The position numbers and the translations under genes were made by a program. A stretch of DNA of 64,000 nt from Pseudomonas sp. BBP2017 (GTDB lineage Bacteria; Pseudomonadota; Gammaproteobacteria; Pseudomonadales; Pseudomonadaceae), in NCBI RefSeq assembly GCF_003024385.1, contig NZ_PVZN01000013.1:62001-126000 (forward strand), written 5' to 3'. This document shows positions 18,379 to 27,395 of this stretch, piece by piece. Numbering within the stretch: the first letter of the stretch is position 1; every line of letters begins with the position of its first letter. The notes beneath the pieces were generated by a model. That model did not search any database. It had not been told where the DNA came from and was given only the letters and a program-made list of their open reading frames with translations.

Positions 18379-18894
18379 ATGACCAAACAAAACGCCTTTA
18401 CTCGGGAAGACCTGCTGCGCTGCAGTCGCGGTGAGCTGTTCGGCCCAGGTAACGCGCAACTGCCCGCCCCGAACATGCTGATGGTGGATCGCATCACCCA
18501 TATCAGCGCCGAGGGTGGCAAGTACGGCAAAGGTGAATTGGTCGCCGAGCTGGATATCAATCCGGACCTGTGGTTCTTCGCCTGCCATTTCGAAGGTGAT
18601 CCAGTGATGCCAGGCTGCCTGGGCCTGGACGCCATGTGGCAGCTGGTCGGCTTCTTCCTCGGCTGGCAGGGCCTGCCGGGCCGTGGCCGTGCCCTGGGTT
18701 CGGGCGAAGTGAAGTTCTTCGGCCAGGTCCTGCCAACCGCCCAGAAAGTCACTTACAACATTCATATCAAGCGCGTCCTCAAGGGCAAGCTGAACATGGC
18801 CATCGCCGATGGCTCGGTCAGCGTCGACGGCCGTGAGATCTACACCGCCGAAGGCCTTCGGGTCGGCGTATTCACCTCCACTGACAACTTCTAA
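18379..18894 (+). CDS. fabA: 3-hydroxydecanoyl-ACP dehydratase/isomerase
   Basis: This 171-residue cytosolic enzyme dehydrates 3-hydroxydecanoyl-ACP and isomerises the product to the cis-3 form, the branch point to unsaturated fatty acids. The active-site His70 lies in [20 protein letters not shown]. The start ATG has GAGGAG eight bases upstream. fabB follows after 11 bases, forming the classic fabAB operon. Confidence 0.98.
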   Translation: MTKQNAFTREDLLRCSRGELFGPGNAQLPAPNMLMVDRITHISAEGGKYGKGELVAELDINPDLWFFACHFEGDPVMPGCLGLDAMWQLVGFFLGWQGLPGRGRALGSGEVKFFGQVLPTAQKVTYNIHIKRVLKGKLNMAIADGSVSVDGREIYTAEGLRVGVFTSTDNF

Positions 18895-18905
18895 GGGTTA
18901 TCCGC

Positions 18906-20126
18906 ATGCGCCGCGTCGTTATCACTGGTCTAGGCATCGTTTCGTGCCTGGGCAATGACAAAGAGACCGTCTCCGCCAACCTGCGTGCAAGCCGCCCTGG
19001 CATCCGATTCAACCCGGAATATGCCGAAATGGGTCTGCGTAGCCAGGTTTCCGGCTCCATTGACCTCAACCTCGAAGAACTGATCGACCGCAAGATCTTC
19101 CGTTTCGTTGGTCACGCTGCCGCCTACGCCTATCTGGCAATGGCCGACGCGATCAAGGATTCGGGCCTGACTGAAGAGCAAGTGTCGAACCCGCGTACCG
19201 GCCTGATCGCAGGTTCCGGCGGCGCCTCGACCCTGAACCAGATGGAAGCGCTGGACATCCTGCGCGAAAAAGGCGTCAAGCGCGTTGGTCCGTACCGCGT
19301 CACCCGGACCATGAGCAGCACCGTTTCGGCGTGCCTGGCCACCCCGTTCAAGATCAAGGGCCTGAACTACTCCATCGCCTCCGCTTGCGCCACCAGTGCG
19401 CACTGCATCGGCACCGCGATGGAACAGATCCAGATGGGCAAGCAGGACATCGTCTTCGCCGGTGGTGGTGAAGAAGAGCATTGGAGCCAGTCGTTCCTGT
19501 TCGATGCCATGGGCGCGCTGTCCAGCAAGCGCAACGACACCCCGGAAAAGGCCTCCCGCGCCTACGACGCCGACCGTGACGGTTTCGTCATCGCCGGTGG
19601 TGGCGGCATGGTCGTGGTCGAGGAGCTGGAGCACGCTCTGGCCCGTGGCGCGAAAATCTACGCCGAGATCGTCGGCTACGGCGCGACCTCCGATGGCTAC
19701 GACATGGTTGCCCCAAGTGGCGAAGGTGCCATCCGCTGCATGCAGCAGGCGCTGTCCACCGTCGACACCCCGATCGACTACCTGAACACCCACGGCACCT
19801 CGACGCCGGTCGGCGATGTTGCCGAGATCAAGGGCGTTCGCGAAGTGTTCGGCGACAAGGCTCCGGCCATCAGCTCGACCAAGAGCCTGTCCGGTCACTC
19901 CCTGGGCGCCGCCGGCGTTCACGAAGCGATCTATTGCATGCTGATGATGGAAGGTAACTTCATCGCCGGCTCCGCCAACATCGACGAGCTGGACCCAGCG
20001 GTAGCCGACATGCCGATCCTGACCAAAACGCGGGAAAACGCCAAGATCGATACCGTCATGAGCAACAGCTTCGGTTTCGGCGGCACCAACGCCACCCTGG
20101 TGCTCAAGCGCTGGGAAGGCAAGTAA
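18906..20126 (+). CDS. fabB: 3-oxoacyl-ACP synthase I
   Basis: This 406-residue condensing enzyme elongates the cis-3-decenoyl-ACP made by FabA. The nucleophile is Cys161 in [14 protein letters not shown]; the two catalytic His are in [11 protein letters not shown] and [14 protein letters not shown]. The N-terminal [18 protein letters not shown] and C-terminal [15 protein letters not shown] are typical. It is co-transcribed with fabA and ends at a strong terminator. Confidence 0.98.
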   Translation: MRRVVITGLGIVSCLGNDKETVSANLRASRPGIRFNPEYAEMGLRSQVSGSIDLNLEELIDRKIFRFVGHAAAYAYLAMADAIKDSGLTEEQVSNPRTGLIAGSGGASTLNQMEALDILREKGVKRVGPYRVTRTMSSTVSACLATPFKIKGLNYSIASACATSAHCIGTAMEQIQMGKQDIVFAGGGEEEHWSQSFLFDAMGALSSKRNDTPEKASRAYDADRDGFVIAGGGGMVVVEELEHALARGAKIYAEIVGYGATSDGYDMVAPSGEGAIRCMQQALSTVDTPIDYLNTHGTSTPVGDVAEIKGVREVFGDKAPAISSTKSLSGHSLGAAGVHEAIYCMLMMEGNFIAGSANIDELDPAVADMPILTKTRENAKIDTVMSNSFGFGGTNATLVLKRWEGK

Positions 20127-20145
20127 GGGCTAGCCCCTTATACTG

Positions 20146-20173
20146 AAACGCCCCGACTCGTCGGGGCGTTTTT
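20146..20173 (+). terminator. Intrinsic terminator of fabAB
   Basis: The 10-base perfect stem AACGCCCCGA/TCGGGGCGTT with loop CTCG is followed by a run of T. It begins 20 bases after the fabB stop. Confidence 0.92.
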
Positions 20174-20192
20174 GTTTCTGCCTCGTGATTGT

Positions 20193-20336
20193 TTACACCG
20201 AGAGCCGCGCCACCAGGCCATTCAAATCAATCGCCAACTGCGACAATGCCTGACTCGCCGCATTGGTCTGGTTGGCCCCCGCCGAGCCCTGCATCGCTAT
20301 ATCGCGGATGTTGGTCAGGTTGCGGCCCACCTCCCG
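20193..20336 (-). pseudogene. C-terminal remnant of a methyl-accepting chemotaxis protein
   Basis: The last 47 codons of a chemoreceptor are readable on the minus strand: the frame runs from EVGRNLTNIRDIAMQG through NQTNAASQALSQLA to LNGLVARLSV and a TAA stop at 20193. This is the typical end of Pseudomonas chemoreceptors. Upstream of the REVGRNL point the frame loses all similarity and enters the DUF3859 region, so nearly the whole receptor (normally over 500 residues) is missing. It abuts the fabB terminator. Confidence 0.8.
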
Positions 20337-20406
20337 CGGAAGATTTGCCTTAGACGGAAATACGATATCAAAACGCCTGCTCATCGCGACGGCAGGCGCA
20401 ATCCGC

Positions 20407-20871
20407 TCAGCGCACAATAAAACGCTGCTCGGCGAGCAGGCGATCACCCTGAAAGACCATGAAATGCCATTGCCCCGGCACCACTTCGTGGTTTTCAGTG
20501 AACTCGTAGGCCATGACATCCTGGGCCGCTCCAGGCACCAGCTTCTGCACCACTTCGAATTTGTCATGGCGCTTGCCATCGGGCGTGCGCACCCCCGGGG
20601 TGAGGGACAACAGGGTCAGCGGCGTGTCGTCTGCCACTTTGCCTTCCAGGCGGTAGCGCATGCCAAACTTGCTGCCCAGGCGCGCCGGGATCTGATCGGT
20701 GGACTGGAGAGTCTGGTTGCTCTGGGTCAGCACCCGCTCACCGGGCTGAAAGTTCTGGTGACGGGTTTCAAACAGACCATATTCAATCGGCCCTTCGACC
20801 CTGACCTCTGCACTGGCCAGGCCACTGACCAGCAAAAGCCCGCACACCGCACTAAAACGACTTGAAAACAT
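20407..20871 (-). CDS. DUF3859 family exported protein
   Basis: This 154-residue protein has a signal peptide (FSAVCGLLLVSGLASA) and a beta-rich mature part (GPIEYGLFETRHQNFQPG, QDVMAYEFTENHEVVPGQW) resembling DUF3859. It is predicted periplasmic, function unknown. The start at 20871 is chosen because GGAG lies seven bases upstream; a longer open frame to 21090 runs through gene-remnant DNA. Degraded genes lie on both sides. Confidence 0.78.
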   Translation of the reverse strand: MFSSRFSAVCGLLLVSGLASAEVRVEGPIEYGLFETRHQNFQPGERVLTQSNQTLQSTDQIPARLGSKFGMRYRLEGKVADDTPLTLLSLTPGVRTPDGKRHDKFEVVQKLVPGAAQDVMAYEFTENHEVVPGQWHFMVFQGDRLLAEQRFIVR

Positions 20872-20956
20872 GATGCACTCCATCAGGATTGATGGCGGCA
20901 GGCTATGACGCCGGCATGACAGACTGATGACAACTACACAACCGACAGCGGCGTCC

Positions 20957-21190
20957 CTAGCGCCGCTTCGCCAGTACCGCGAGAAAATCATCCCGCGCAA
21001 CCTTCTGCGCCACATCCGCCGGCAAGGCATCGAGGAAAGGATCGAAGCCGTGCAACTGCTCACCCAGGCTGTCGAACCGTCCGACCACATCAGAACCGAG
21101 CATGAAGCGCTCCGGGAAGCGTTTGACCAGCGCCAGCCACGCAGCCCTGGGCTCGCCCTGCTCGCCCAACAGACAAGGCTGCAGGACGCT
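20957..21190 (-). pseudogene. C-terminal remnant of an amidohydrolase (TIM-barrel metal-dependent hydrolase)
   Basis: On the minus strand a frame ending at 20957 reads WLALVKRFPERFMLGSDVVG, then RFDSLGEQLHGFDPFLDALP and a short tail LAVLAKRR. The GSD followed by helices is the C-terminal end of amidohydrolase-family TIM barrels, with Asp as metal or catalytic residue. No homologous sequence can be seen upstream of about 21190, where the pirin promoter region begins. Only about 75 of the usual 280-350 residues remain, so the gene is dead. Confidence 0.65.
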
Positions 21191-21299
21191 TCAGGACAGG
21201 TCGATGAATACAGGGTAGACCGGTCAAACCGCAGCGCAGTTCAGGCGCTGCCTGTAACAGGTTATGCTCAAGCTCATCATCCCCGCTCTGGAGCCCGCC

Positions 21300-22163
21300 G
21301 TGAGCAATCCCCTGGTCATCCGCCCTCGCGTCGAGTCTGTCGAGGGTCAACCGATCCTGCGCCCACTACCGTCGGCACAATGCCGCAGTGTCGGACCGTT
21401 CGTGTTCTTCGATCACATGCTCGAAACCGATTACACCGCCGGTAATGGCGTAAACATTCGTCAGCACCCACACATCGGCCTGTCCACCCTCACCTACCTG
21501 TTCGAAGGCGAGATCCTGCACAAGGACAGCCTCGGATCGGATCAACGGGTCAAGGCTGGAGATGTCAGCTGGATGACGGCGGGTAGCGCCATTGCCCATG
21601 TCGAACGCACCCCGGCTGATCTGCTGGAAAAGGGCTCACGCCTGCATGGCCTGCAGGTCTGGCTGGCTTCCCCCAAAGACAAGGAACAGGGACCCGGCCA
21701 TTACAGCCACTACCCGGCTGCAACCCTGCCGGTCAGCGATAACCTGGGTGTGAACATCCGTATGATTGCCGGTAGCGGCTTCTGCCTGGTATCCCCGGTG
21801 CCGGTGCTGTCGCCGACCCTCTATGCCTTGGTGCAGATGCAGGCTGCGACAACCCTGACCATCCCCGATGAGCATGCCGAACGTGCGCTGTATGTGCTGG
21901 ACGGTGAGATGAGCCTCAACGATGAAGCCGTCGAACCCCAGAGCCTTGTGGTACTACCTGAAGGCGAGGAAATGAGTTTGTATGCCGACAGTGAGAGCCG
22001 GCTGGTGCTGTTCGGCGGCGCAGTACTGGACGGGCCACGGCGGATGAATTGGAACTTCGTGGCCAGTGATCCGGCGCTGATCGAGCGGGCCCGGGTGCGT
22101 TGGGCTGCTGGAGACTGGCCGACGGTGCCGGGGGAAAGCGAGCGGATCGAGTTGCCTAAGTAG
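21300..22163 (+). CDS. Pirin family protein
   Basis: This 287-residue bicupin has the metal-binding pattern FDHMLETDYTAGNGVNIRQHPHIGLSTLTYLFEGE in the N-terminal cupin. Pirins are iron-binding proteins, some with quercetinase activity or roles in redox regulation; the function here is open. The start is a GTG at 21300 with GGAG six bases upstream. The in-frame ATG at 21264 would add 12 residues and has a poorly spaced site. Confidence 0.88.
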   Translation: MSNPLVIRPRVESVEGQPILRPLPSAQCRSVGPFVFFDHMLETDYTAGNGVNIRQHPHIGLSTLTYLFEGEILHKDSLGSDQRVKAGDVSWMTAGSAIAHVERTPADLLEKGSRLHGLQVWLASPKDKEQGPGHYSHYPAATLPVSDNLGVNIRMIAGSGFCLVSPVPVLSPTLYALVQMQAATTLTIPDEHAERALYVLDGEMSLNDEAVEPQSLVVLPEGEEMSLYADSESRLVLFGGAVLDGPRRMNWNFVASDPALIERARVRWAAGDWPTVPGESERIELPK

Positions 22164-22174
22164 AAAGCTGTGGG

Positions 22175-22203
22175 GATTCACCGGGACGCCGGACCGGTGA
22201 ATC
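22175..22203. repeat. REP-like inverted repeat
   Basis: Perfect 10-base arms GATTCACCGG and CCGGTGAATC surround a nine-base spacer, followed by GGCTCCTGC, as in pseudomonad REP elements. It lies between the convergent pirin and dienelactone hydrolase genes. Confidence 0.6.
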
Positions 22204-22225
22204 GGCTCCTGCAACGAGGAGCAAT

Positions 22226-22951
22226 TCAGCGCTGGAACACTTCACCCAGCAAATTGAACATCGCCCGGAACGCGCGCCTGGAGGTTTTGGCGTCGTACTT
22301 CATCTTGCCCGGCATGTTCGCGGCGGTATCGGTGAACGAGTGCACCGCACCACCGTAGCTGATCAATTGCCAATCGACCTTGGCTGCGTCCATCTCAGCC
22401 TCGAAGGCTGGCAATTGTTCCTTGGGCACAAACGGGTCAGCCGCACCGTGCAATACCAGCATCGATGCCTTGACCTTGCCTCCCTGCGCCGGCAATGGCG
22501 TATCGAGGGTCCCGTGAAAGGACACCGCAGCCTGCAGACGATCATCCTCACGGGCCAGCTCAAGTGCACAGCAACCGCCAAAACAGAAGCCGAAGGTCGC
22601 CAGTTTGCCTGGCTCCAGCACCGCCTTCGATTGCCCCAGCAACTGGTCCAGCGCCGCTTTCATGCGTTTACGCAGTTCGACGCGGTCATTTTTAAGCGGC
22701 ATCATCGCCGCACCTGCTTCATCCATGTTCGACGGCCGCAGGGTCTGCCCGTAGATATCGGCGAGCAGCACCACATACCCCTGGGCGGCAACGTCGCGGG
22801 CAATCCGCTCGGCGCCTTCGCCGACCCCCATCCAGTTCGGCGCCATCAGCAAACCAGGCTGCGGCTTGGCGTCATGGGTATAAAACAAGCGGCTCTCATA
22901 GGCTTTGCCGGCAACATGATAGACCAGCGATTCGACGGTAACCTTGCTCAT
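22226..22951 (-). CDS. Dienelactone hydrolase family protein
   Basis: This 241-residue alpha/beta-hydrolase-fold protein has the nucleophile motif GFCFGGCC, in which Cys replaces Ser as in dienelactone hydrolases. The later LVLHGAADPFVP carries the acid and GGAVHSFT the His. No chloroaromatic pathway genes are near, so it is probably a general carboxylic-ester hydrolase. The htpG terminator separates it from the upstream htpG gene. Confidence 0.9.
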   Translation of the reverse strand: MSKVTVESLVYHVAGKAYESRLFYTHDAKPQPGLLMAPNWMGVGEGAERIARDVAAQGYVVLLADIYGQTLRPSNMDEAGAAMMPLKNDRVELRKRMKAALDQLLGQSKAVLEPGKLATFGFCFGGCCALELAREDDRLQAAVSFHGTLDTPLPAQGGKVKASMLVLHGAADPFVPKEQLPAFEAEMDAAKVDWQLISYGGAVHSFTDTAANMPGKMKYDAKTSRRAFRAMFNLLGEVFQR

Positions 22952-22971
22952 GCACTCCTCCTTGCACCATG

Positions 22972-22996
22972 AAAAAAGCCCGCCGAAGCGGGCTTT
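22972..22996 (-). terminator. Intrinsic terminator of htpG
   Basis: On the minus strand AAAGCCCGC and GCGGGCTTT pair around loop TTCG, followed by a run of six T. It starts 11 bases after the htpG stop. Confidence 0.9.
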
Positions 22997-23007
22997 GCTG
23001 AGTCTAC

Positions 23008-24912
23008 TTAAGCCGACAATTCGACCAGCAGCTTGTTCAGGCGACGAACGTAGGCCGCCGGGTCCTTCAAGCTGTCACCTGCCGCCAGGGCGGCCTGATC
23101 GAAGAGGATGTGCGAGAAGTCGGCGAAACGGTCTTCGCTCTGCTCGTTGTCCAGTTTCTCGATCAACGGATGGCCAGGGTTGAATTCGAAGATCGGCTTG
23201 GAATCCGGTACCTTCTGCCCACTGGCCTCGAGGATCTGGCGCATCTGCAGGCCGAGGTCCTGCTCACCAATGGCCAGGATCGCTGGCGAATCGGTCAGGC
23301 GGTGCGAGACCCGCACTTCGCTGACGTTTTCGCCCAGGGCCGCTTTCAGGCGCTCAACCAGCCCTTCTTTTTCCTTGGCGACTTCTTCCTGGGCCTTCTT
23401 GTCCTCTTCGGAGTCCAGCTTGCCCAGGTCCAGATCGCCACGGGCGACGTCGACGAAGTGCTTGCCGTCGAATTCGCTCAGGTAGCTCATCAGCCACTCG
23501 TCGATACGGTCGGTCAGCAGCAGCACTTCGATGCCTTTCTTGCGGAAGACTTCCAGGTGCGGGCTGTTCTTGACCTGCGCATAGGATTCGCCGGTGAGGA
23601 AATAGATCTTGTCCTGACCTTCCTTGGCCCGCGCCAGGTAGTCGGCCAGGGCAACGCTCTGCTCGCCGCTGTCGTCGCTGGTGGAGGCAAAGCGCAGCAG
23701 GCCTGCAATTTTCTCCTTGTTGGCGAAGTCTTCGGCCGGGCCTTCTTTCATCACCTGACCGAAATTTTTCCAGAAGCCCTTGTACTGTTCAGGCTCGTTC
23801 TTGGCCAGCTTCTCGAGCATGTCCAGTACGCGCTTGGTCAGCGCCGATTTCATCGAATCAATGATCGGATCTTTCTGCAGGATTTCCCGCGAAACGTTCA
23901 GCGACAGGTCGTTGGAATCAACCACGCCCTTGATGAAGCGCAAGTACAGTGGCAGGAACGACTCGGCCTGGTCCATGACGAACACGCGCTGAACGTAGAG
24001 CTTCAGGCCGCGAGGTGCTTCACGCTGGTACAGGTCAAACGGCGCACGTGCAGGCACATACAGCAGCGAGTTGTACTCAAGCTTGCCTTCAACCTTGTTG
24101 TGGCTCCAGGCCAGCGGGTTTTCGAAGTCGTGACCGATGTGCTTGTAGAACTCCTGGTATTCCTCGTCCTTGATCTCGGTACGCGGACGGGTCCACAAGG
24201 CGCTGGCGCGGTTGACGGTTTCCCATTCTTCGGCCGGCTTCTCTTCGCCTTCAGCGGCTTCGACCTGCTTTGGCAGCTCGATCGGCAGGGCGATGTGGTC
24301 GGAGTACTTCTTGATGATGTTACGCAGGCGCCAGCCGTCAGCGAACTCTTCCTCACCCTTTTTCAGGTGCAGGACGATACGCGTACCGCGCTCGGCCTTG
24401 TCGATGGTGGCAACTTCAAACTCGCCCTCGCCTTTGGACGACCAGTGCACGCCTTCGGCGGCAGGCTGACCGGCACGGCGGCTGAATACATCAACCTTGT
24501 CGGCAACGATGAAGGCCGAGTAGAAGCCCACGCCGAACTGACCAATCAGGTGCGAATCTTTCTTCTGGTCACCGGTCAGGTTCTTCATGAAGTCGGCGGT
24601 GCCGGACTTGGCGATGGTGCCCAGGTGGGTAATCACATCCTCGCGGCTCATGCCGATGCCGTTATCTTCGAGGGTGACGGTGTTGGCGTCTTTGTCGAAG
24701 CTGACGCGAATTTTCAGCTCGGCGCCGCCTTCGAGCAGCTCAGGCTTGGCCAGCGCTTCGAAACGCAGTTTGTCGACGGCGTCGGAGGCGTTGGAAATCA
24801 GTTCGCGAAGGAAGATTTCCTTGTTCGAATACAAGGAATGGATCATGAGGTGCAGCAGCTGCTTCACCTCGGTCTGGAAGCCCAGGGTTTCTTTTTGAGT
24901 TTCCACACTCAT
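23008..24912 (-). CDS. htpG: Chaperone HtpG (Hsp90 family)
   Basis: This 634-residue cytosolic ATP-dependent chaperone begins [20 protein letters not shown]. The GHKL ATPase motifs are [12 protein letters not shown] (catalytic Glu), DNGIGM and [11 protein letters not shown]; the middle and dimerisation domains follow in normal order and length. The frame extends to 24984 but MSVETQKE is the family start. A heat-shock promoter lies 88-117 bases upstream, overlapping the end of the next gene. Confidence 0.98.
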   Translation of the reverse strand: MSVETQKETLGFQTEVKQLLHLMIHSLYSNKEIFLRELISNASDAVDKLRFEALAKPELLEGGAELKIRVSFDKDANTVTLEDNGIGMSREDVITHLGTIAKSGTADFMKNLTGDQKKDSHLIGQFGVGFYSAFIVADKVDVFSRRAGQPAAEGVHWSSKGEGEFEVATIDKAERGTRIVLHLKKGEEEFADGWRLRNIIKKYSDHIALPIELPKQVEAAEGEEKPAEEWETVNRASALWTRPRTEIKDEEYQEFYKHIGHDFENPLAWSHNKVEGKLEYNSLLYVPARAPFDLYQREAPRGLKLYVQRVFVMDQAESFLPLYLRFIKGVVDSNDLSLNVSREILQKDPIIDSMKSALTKRVLDMLEKLAKNEPEQYKGFWKNFGQVMKEGPAEDFANKEKIAGLLRFASTSDDSGEQSVALADYLARAKEGQDKIYFLTGESYAQVKNSPHLEVFRKKGIEVLLLTDRIDEWLMSYLSEFDGKHFVDVARGDLDLGKLDSEEDKKAQEEVAKEKEGLVERLKAALGENVSEVRVSHRLTDSPAILAIGEQDLGLQMRQILEASGQKVPDSKPIFEFNPGHPLIEKLDNEQSEDRFADFSHILFDQAALAAGDSLKDPAAYVRRLNKLLVELSA

Positions 24913-24999
24913 GGTCTTCAACACTCCAATCTGATGGCAGTTGTCGCTCGGCAGGCGGACACAGCGGCCCGGGCCTGCTTTCACGGCGGGATGTCATGC

Positions 25000-25029
25000 A
25001 GATGGGGGCGCGAGAAGCTATTTCAAGGG
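25000..25029 (-). promoter_or_regulatory. Sigma-32 heat-shock promoter of htpG
   Basis: On the minus strand CCCTTGAA is followed by a 14-base spacer and CCCCATCT, a close match to the RpoH consensus (CTTGAA, 13-15 bases, CCCCATNT). The -35 box overlaps the last codons of the thioesterase gene at 25018. The spacing to the htpG ATG allows a leader of about 80 bases. Confidence 0.85.
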
Positions 25030-25479
25030 CGCAGTCATTTCTTCGATCTTGAAATGCGCACGTGCGGTGGCGATGGGCTCGTCCTGGTTGCCCTGCCAGG
25101 CGGTAATCGCCACGTTGGTTACCCGTCGCCCCTGGCGCCAGAGCTGGCAACGAGCATAGGTGTCGCGAAAATGGCCGGCACGCAGATAATCGATGGAAAA
25201 ATCGATGATCTTCGGAATTGTCGCACTCTCGGTGAAAATCAGCAGATACAGGGCCGCCGACAGCTCCATGAATCCGGCAATCACGCCACCATGGATAGCC
25301 GGCAGCAACGGATTGCCGATGTTGTCCTTATTGGCCGGCAAACAGAACAGTAGATCATCGCCCTGACGGCTGCACTGGATACCGATCAACCCCGCATAGG
25401 GAATCAGCTGCAACAGCGGCTGGTAGTTGCCTTGTGCATGGGCCTGGCGTAATTGCTGATGCACCTCGGGAGGTATCAT
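25018..25479 (-). CDS. PaaI-family thioesterase (hotdog fold)
   Basis: This 153-residue protein shows the hotdog acyl-CoA thioesterase pattern LLPAIHGGVIAGFMELSAALYL and the later FSIDYLRAGHFRDTYARCQLWRQGRR. PaaI-type enzymes hydrolyse acyl- or aryl-acyl-CoA. It overlaps the upstream paralogue by four bases (ATGA), and its 3' end contains the -35 box of the htpG promoter. Substrate unknown. Confidence 0.85.
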   Translation of the reverse strand: MIPPEVHQQLRQAHAQGNYQPLLQLIPYAGLIGIQCSRQGDDLLFCLPANKDNIGNPLLPAIHGGVIAGFMELSAALYLLIFTESATIPKIIDFSIDYLRAGHFRDTYARCQLWRQGRRVTNVAITAWQGNQDEPIATARAHFKIEEMTAPLK

Positions 25480-25952
25480 TGGGCACCGCCCTTCAGCGCG
25501 TTAGCGAAATTCAACCCACCCTTCACCCCCTTGCCCAAGCGCATGAACGTGCCCACCACTTGCGCAATCGGCTGCTCGGGATCGTCCTGATAGGCCATAC
25601 CGCGGGTAAAGATCACATCGCGGGTGACCCGGTAGCAGTGAGCGTGGCCGTAGATGTCCAGACCGGCTTTGGCCGGGTGCATATAGTCGATGCGCAGATC
25701 GAGGGTCGGGCAGACTTCGAACTCAGGCAATGCGCAGAGCGTGGCCATGCCGCAGGTGGTGTCCATCAGGGTGGTCAACGCGCCACCGTGAATGGCGCCG
25801 GTCTGGGGGTTACCGACGATCTTCGTCGAATACGGTAGCAACAGGGTCATTCCCTGAGCATCGGCATGCTGCACACGCATCTGTAATACCTGGCAATGAC
25901 GCAAGGCAGAGAGAAATCGCTCTGCCATGGCCATCAATGCAGTCTCGCTCAT
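25476..25952 (-). CDS. PaaI-family thioesterase (hotdog fold)
   Basis: This 158-residue hotdog thioesterase has TGAIHGGALTTLMDTTCGMA, and DLRIDYMHPAKAGLDIYGHAHCYRVTRDVIFTRG, matching PaaI proteins better than its neighbour. The start at 25952 (MSETALMAM) gives family length; the frame is open to 26021. Together with the coupled downstream gene it forms a pair of related but different subunits, perhaps homo- or heteromeric. Confidence 0.85.
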   Translation of the reverse strand: MSETALMAMAERFLSALRHCQVLQMRVQHADAQGMTLLLPYSTKIVGNPQTGAIHGGALTTLMDTTCGMATLCALPEFEVCPTLDLRIDYMHPAKAGLDIYGHAHCYRVTRDVIFTRGMAYQDDPEQPIAQVVGTFMRLGKGVKGGLNFANALKGGAQ

Positions 25953-26043
25953 ATCACTAAGGCCCTTGTGGTTGTTCAGACGATGCACAAGCCTAGAAAA
26001 AAGTCTATATAGATCCAGCACTTATATATCTGTAAAGTAAGTG

Positions 26044-26071
26044 GAACTTCTATCCGTTACTTGAGCTCAAA
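26044..26071 (+). promoter_or_regulatory. Candidate AlgU (sigma-22/sigma-E type) promoter
   Basis: GAACTT at 26044-26049, a 17-base spacer and TCAAA at 26067-26071 match the AlgU/RpoE consensus GAACTT-N16/17-TCNNA. It lies 37 bases upstream of the lipoprotein start, so envelope-stress control of that lipoprotein is likely. Confidence 0.6.
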
Positions 26072-26108
26072 GGAACAAGTAACTTATTTCCCCAAGGAGA
26101 AACACCCC

Positions 26109-26390
26109 ATGCGTAAACCTTTTGCTTTTGCCGTAATGCTGGCCGCCGCCCTGGGTCTCGCTGCTTGCGATAAAGCCAACGAAGACAAGGCTCAGGATGC
26201 TGCGCAACAAACCGAGAACGCCCAGCAGAAGATGGACGAAGCTCAGGATAAAGTGAACGAGGCCGCAAAAGAAAACGCTGAAGCAGCCAAAGACAGTGCT
26301 GAAGCGCAACAGAAAGCCGCTGAAGAAGCCGCTCCTGCTGCTCCGGCTACCCCAGCGCCAGAAACCACTCCAGCCGAGCCTGCCAAGTAA
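26109..26390 (+). CDS. Small Ala/Glu-rich lipoprotein
   Basis: This 93-residue protein has a lipoprotein signal peptide (FAVMLAAALGLAAC, lipobox LAAC with Cys20). The mature part is a charged, Ala/Glu/Lys/Gln-rich helical stretch (NAQQKMDEAQDKVNEAAKEN) likely to form a coiled coil, then a Pro/Ala-rich tail. It would be anchored in the outer membrane. The ATG at 26109 has AAGGAG upstream; an open frame from 26061 would destroy the signal peptide. The AlgU-type promoter suggests an envelope-stress role. Not recognised as a named gene. Confidence 0.85.
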   Translation: MRKPFAFAVMLAAALGLAACDKANEDKAQDAAQQTENAQQKMDEAQDKVNEAAKENAEAAKDSAEAQQKAAEEAAPAAPATPAPETTPAEPAK

Positions 26391-26407
26391 GCAAGCACCC
26401 TGGAATG

Positions 26408-26436
26408 AAAAAACCCGACTATTGTCGGGTTTTTTT
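26408..26436. terminator. Bidirectional intrinsic terminator
   Basis: AAAAACCCGAC and GTCGGGTTTTT pair around loop TATT, with A and T runs on the two sides. It can end both the lipoprotein gene and the convergent DUF599 gene. Confidence 0.9.
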
Positions 26437-26463
26437 ATACCTGGCCAACCTTGCTTTAACGCT

Positions 26464-27207
26464 TCAGTTAACGACAGTCTCTTTGCTCGCGTCCGCCGCT
26501 GGCGCTTCGGTCGGGGTATATACCATCACCTCCAGGACATCGGAGTGAAACTCGCGCCGATACAGTACCAGAACAACCCCGGCACTCATTAGCATGAACA
26601 ACCAGGGGCTGATGAACCAACTGAGCATGGCCATGCCGAAATAATAGGAGCGCAAGCCAAAGTTGAACTGATTGGCGGCCATTGAGATAACCCGAGCGGC
26701 ACGCTGGGCGAACGCTTTGCGCTCCATCTCTGTGACATGCCGCTCACCGATCATCGGCGCCGAACCCACTAGCACAGCAGCGAAGTTGTATTGGCGCATG
26801 CACCAGCTGAAGGTGAAAAAGGCATAGACAAACACTGTGGCCAGGCACAGCAGTTTGATTTCCGACATGCCCTGGGTCGCCTGCTGGACCAGCGGCAGGT
26901 CCGCCAGCAGCGACACCGCGCGATCTGAAGCGCCGAGCACAGTAAGGATACCGGCAAGGATGATCAGGGTACTGGAGGCGAAGAACGAGGCGTTGCGCTC
27001 AAGGTTGGCGATCACGCTGGCATCGGCGATACGGTTGTCACGCATCAGCATGCGGCGCATCCAGTCTTCGCGGTATAGGTGCAGCACGCTGGCCAGGCAC
27101 GCGGTATCACGCCCCTTCCAGGTGGCATAGCGGGTATAGCCGCCCCAGCAGACAACAAACCAACAGGCCGCCAGCAAGTGATTGAGATTACTTTGAATAA
27201 AGCTCAT
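26464..27207 (-). CDS. DUF599 family membrane protein
   Basis: This 247-residue protein has about four membrane helices, including LLAACWFVVCWGGYTRYA and SSTLIILAGILTVLGASD. The NQFNFGLRSYYFGMAMLSWFISPWLF segment is typical of DUF599 proteins. Function unknown. The start at 27207 (MSFIQSNL) has GGGAG upstream; the longer open frame to 27297 is not needed. Confidence 0.85.
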   Translation of the reverse strand: MSFIQSNLNHLLAACWFVVCWGGYTRYATWKGRDTACLASVLHLYREDWMRRMLMRDNRIADASVIANLERNASFFASSTLIILAGILTVLGASDRAVSLLADLPLVQQATQGMSEIKLLCLATVFVYAFFTFSWCMRQYNFAAVLVGSAPMIGERHVTEMERKAFAQRAARVISMAANQFNFGLRSYYFGMAMLSWFISPWLFMLMSAGVVLVLYRREFHSDVLEVMVYTPTEAPAADASKETVVN

Positions 27208-27303
27208 GCAAGCTCCCGGTAAAGAGTTTCGTGCACAGTAAAGCGCATTGACCGGATTTCGACGCTTAGCCGAAGAAAAAGACACGTCCTCGAGCAAAAA
27301 TTG

Positions 27304-27336
27304 AAAAAGCCCCGCATCCTTACGGATACGGGGCTT
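27304..27336 (-). terminator. Intrinsic terminator of brnQ
   Basis: On the minus strand AAGCCCCGTATCC pairs with GGATGCGGGGCTT (one internal mismatch) around a short loop, followed by TTTTTC. It ends 59 bases after the brnQ stop. Confidence 0.88.
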
Positions 27337-27395
27337 GGAATCCGCCCTGCCCGACGCGCTATGGCTTGTGGCCGACGTCAGGCTTCGGCTTATTC

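Noticed and set aside
23110..25353. Plus-strand open frame of 747 codons opposite htpG
   Set aside because: Antisense shadow of htpG and the thioesterase gene; no recognisable domain or ribosome binding site.
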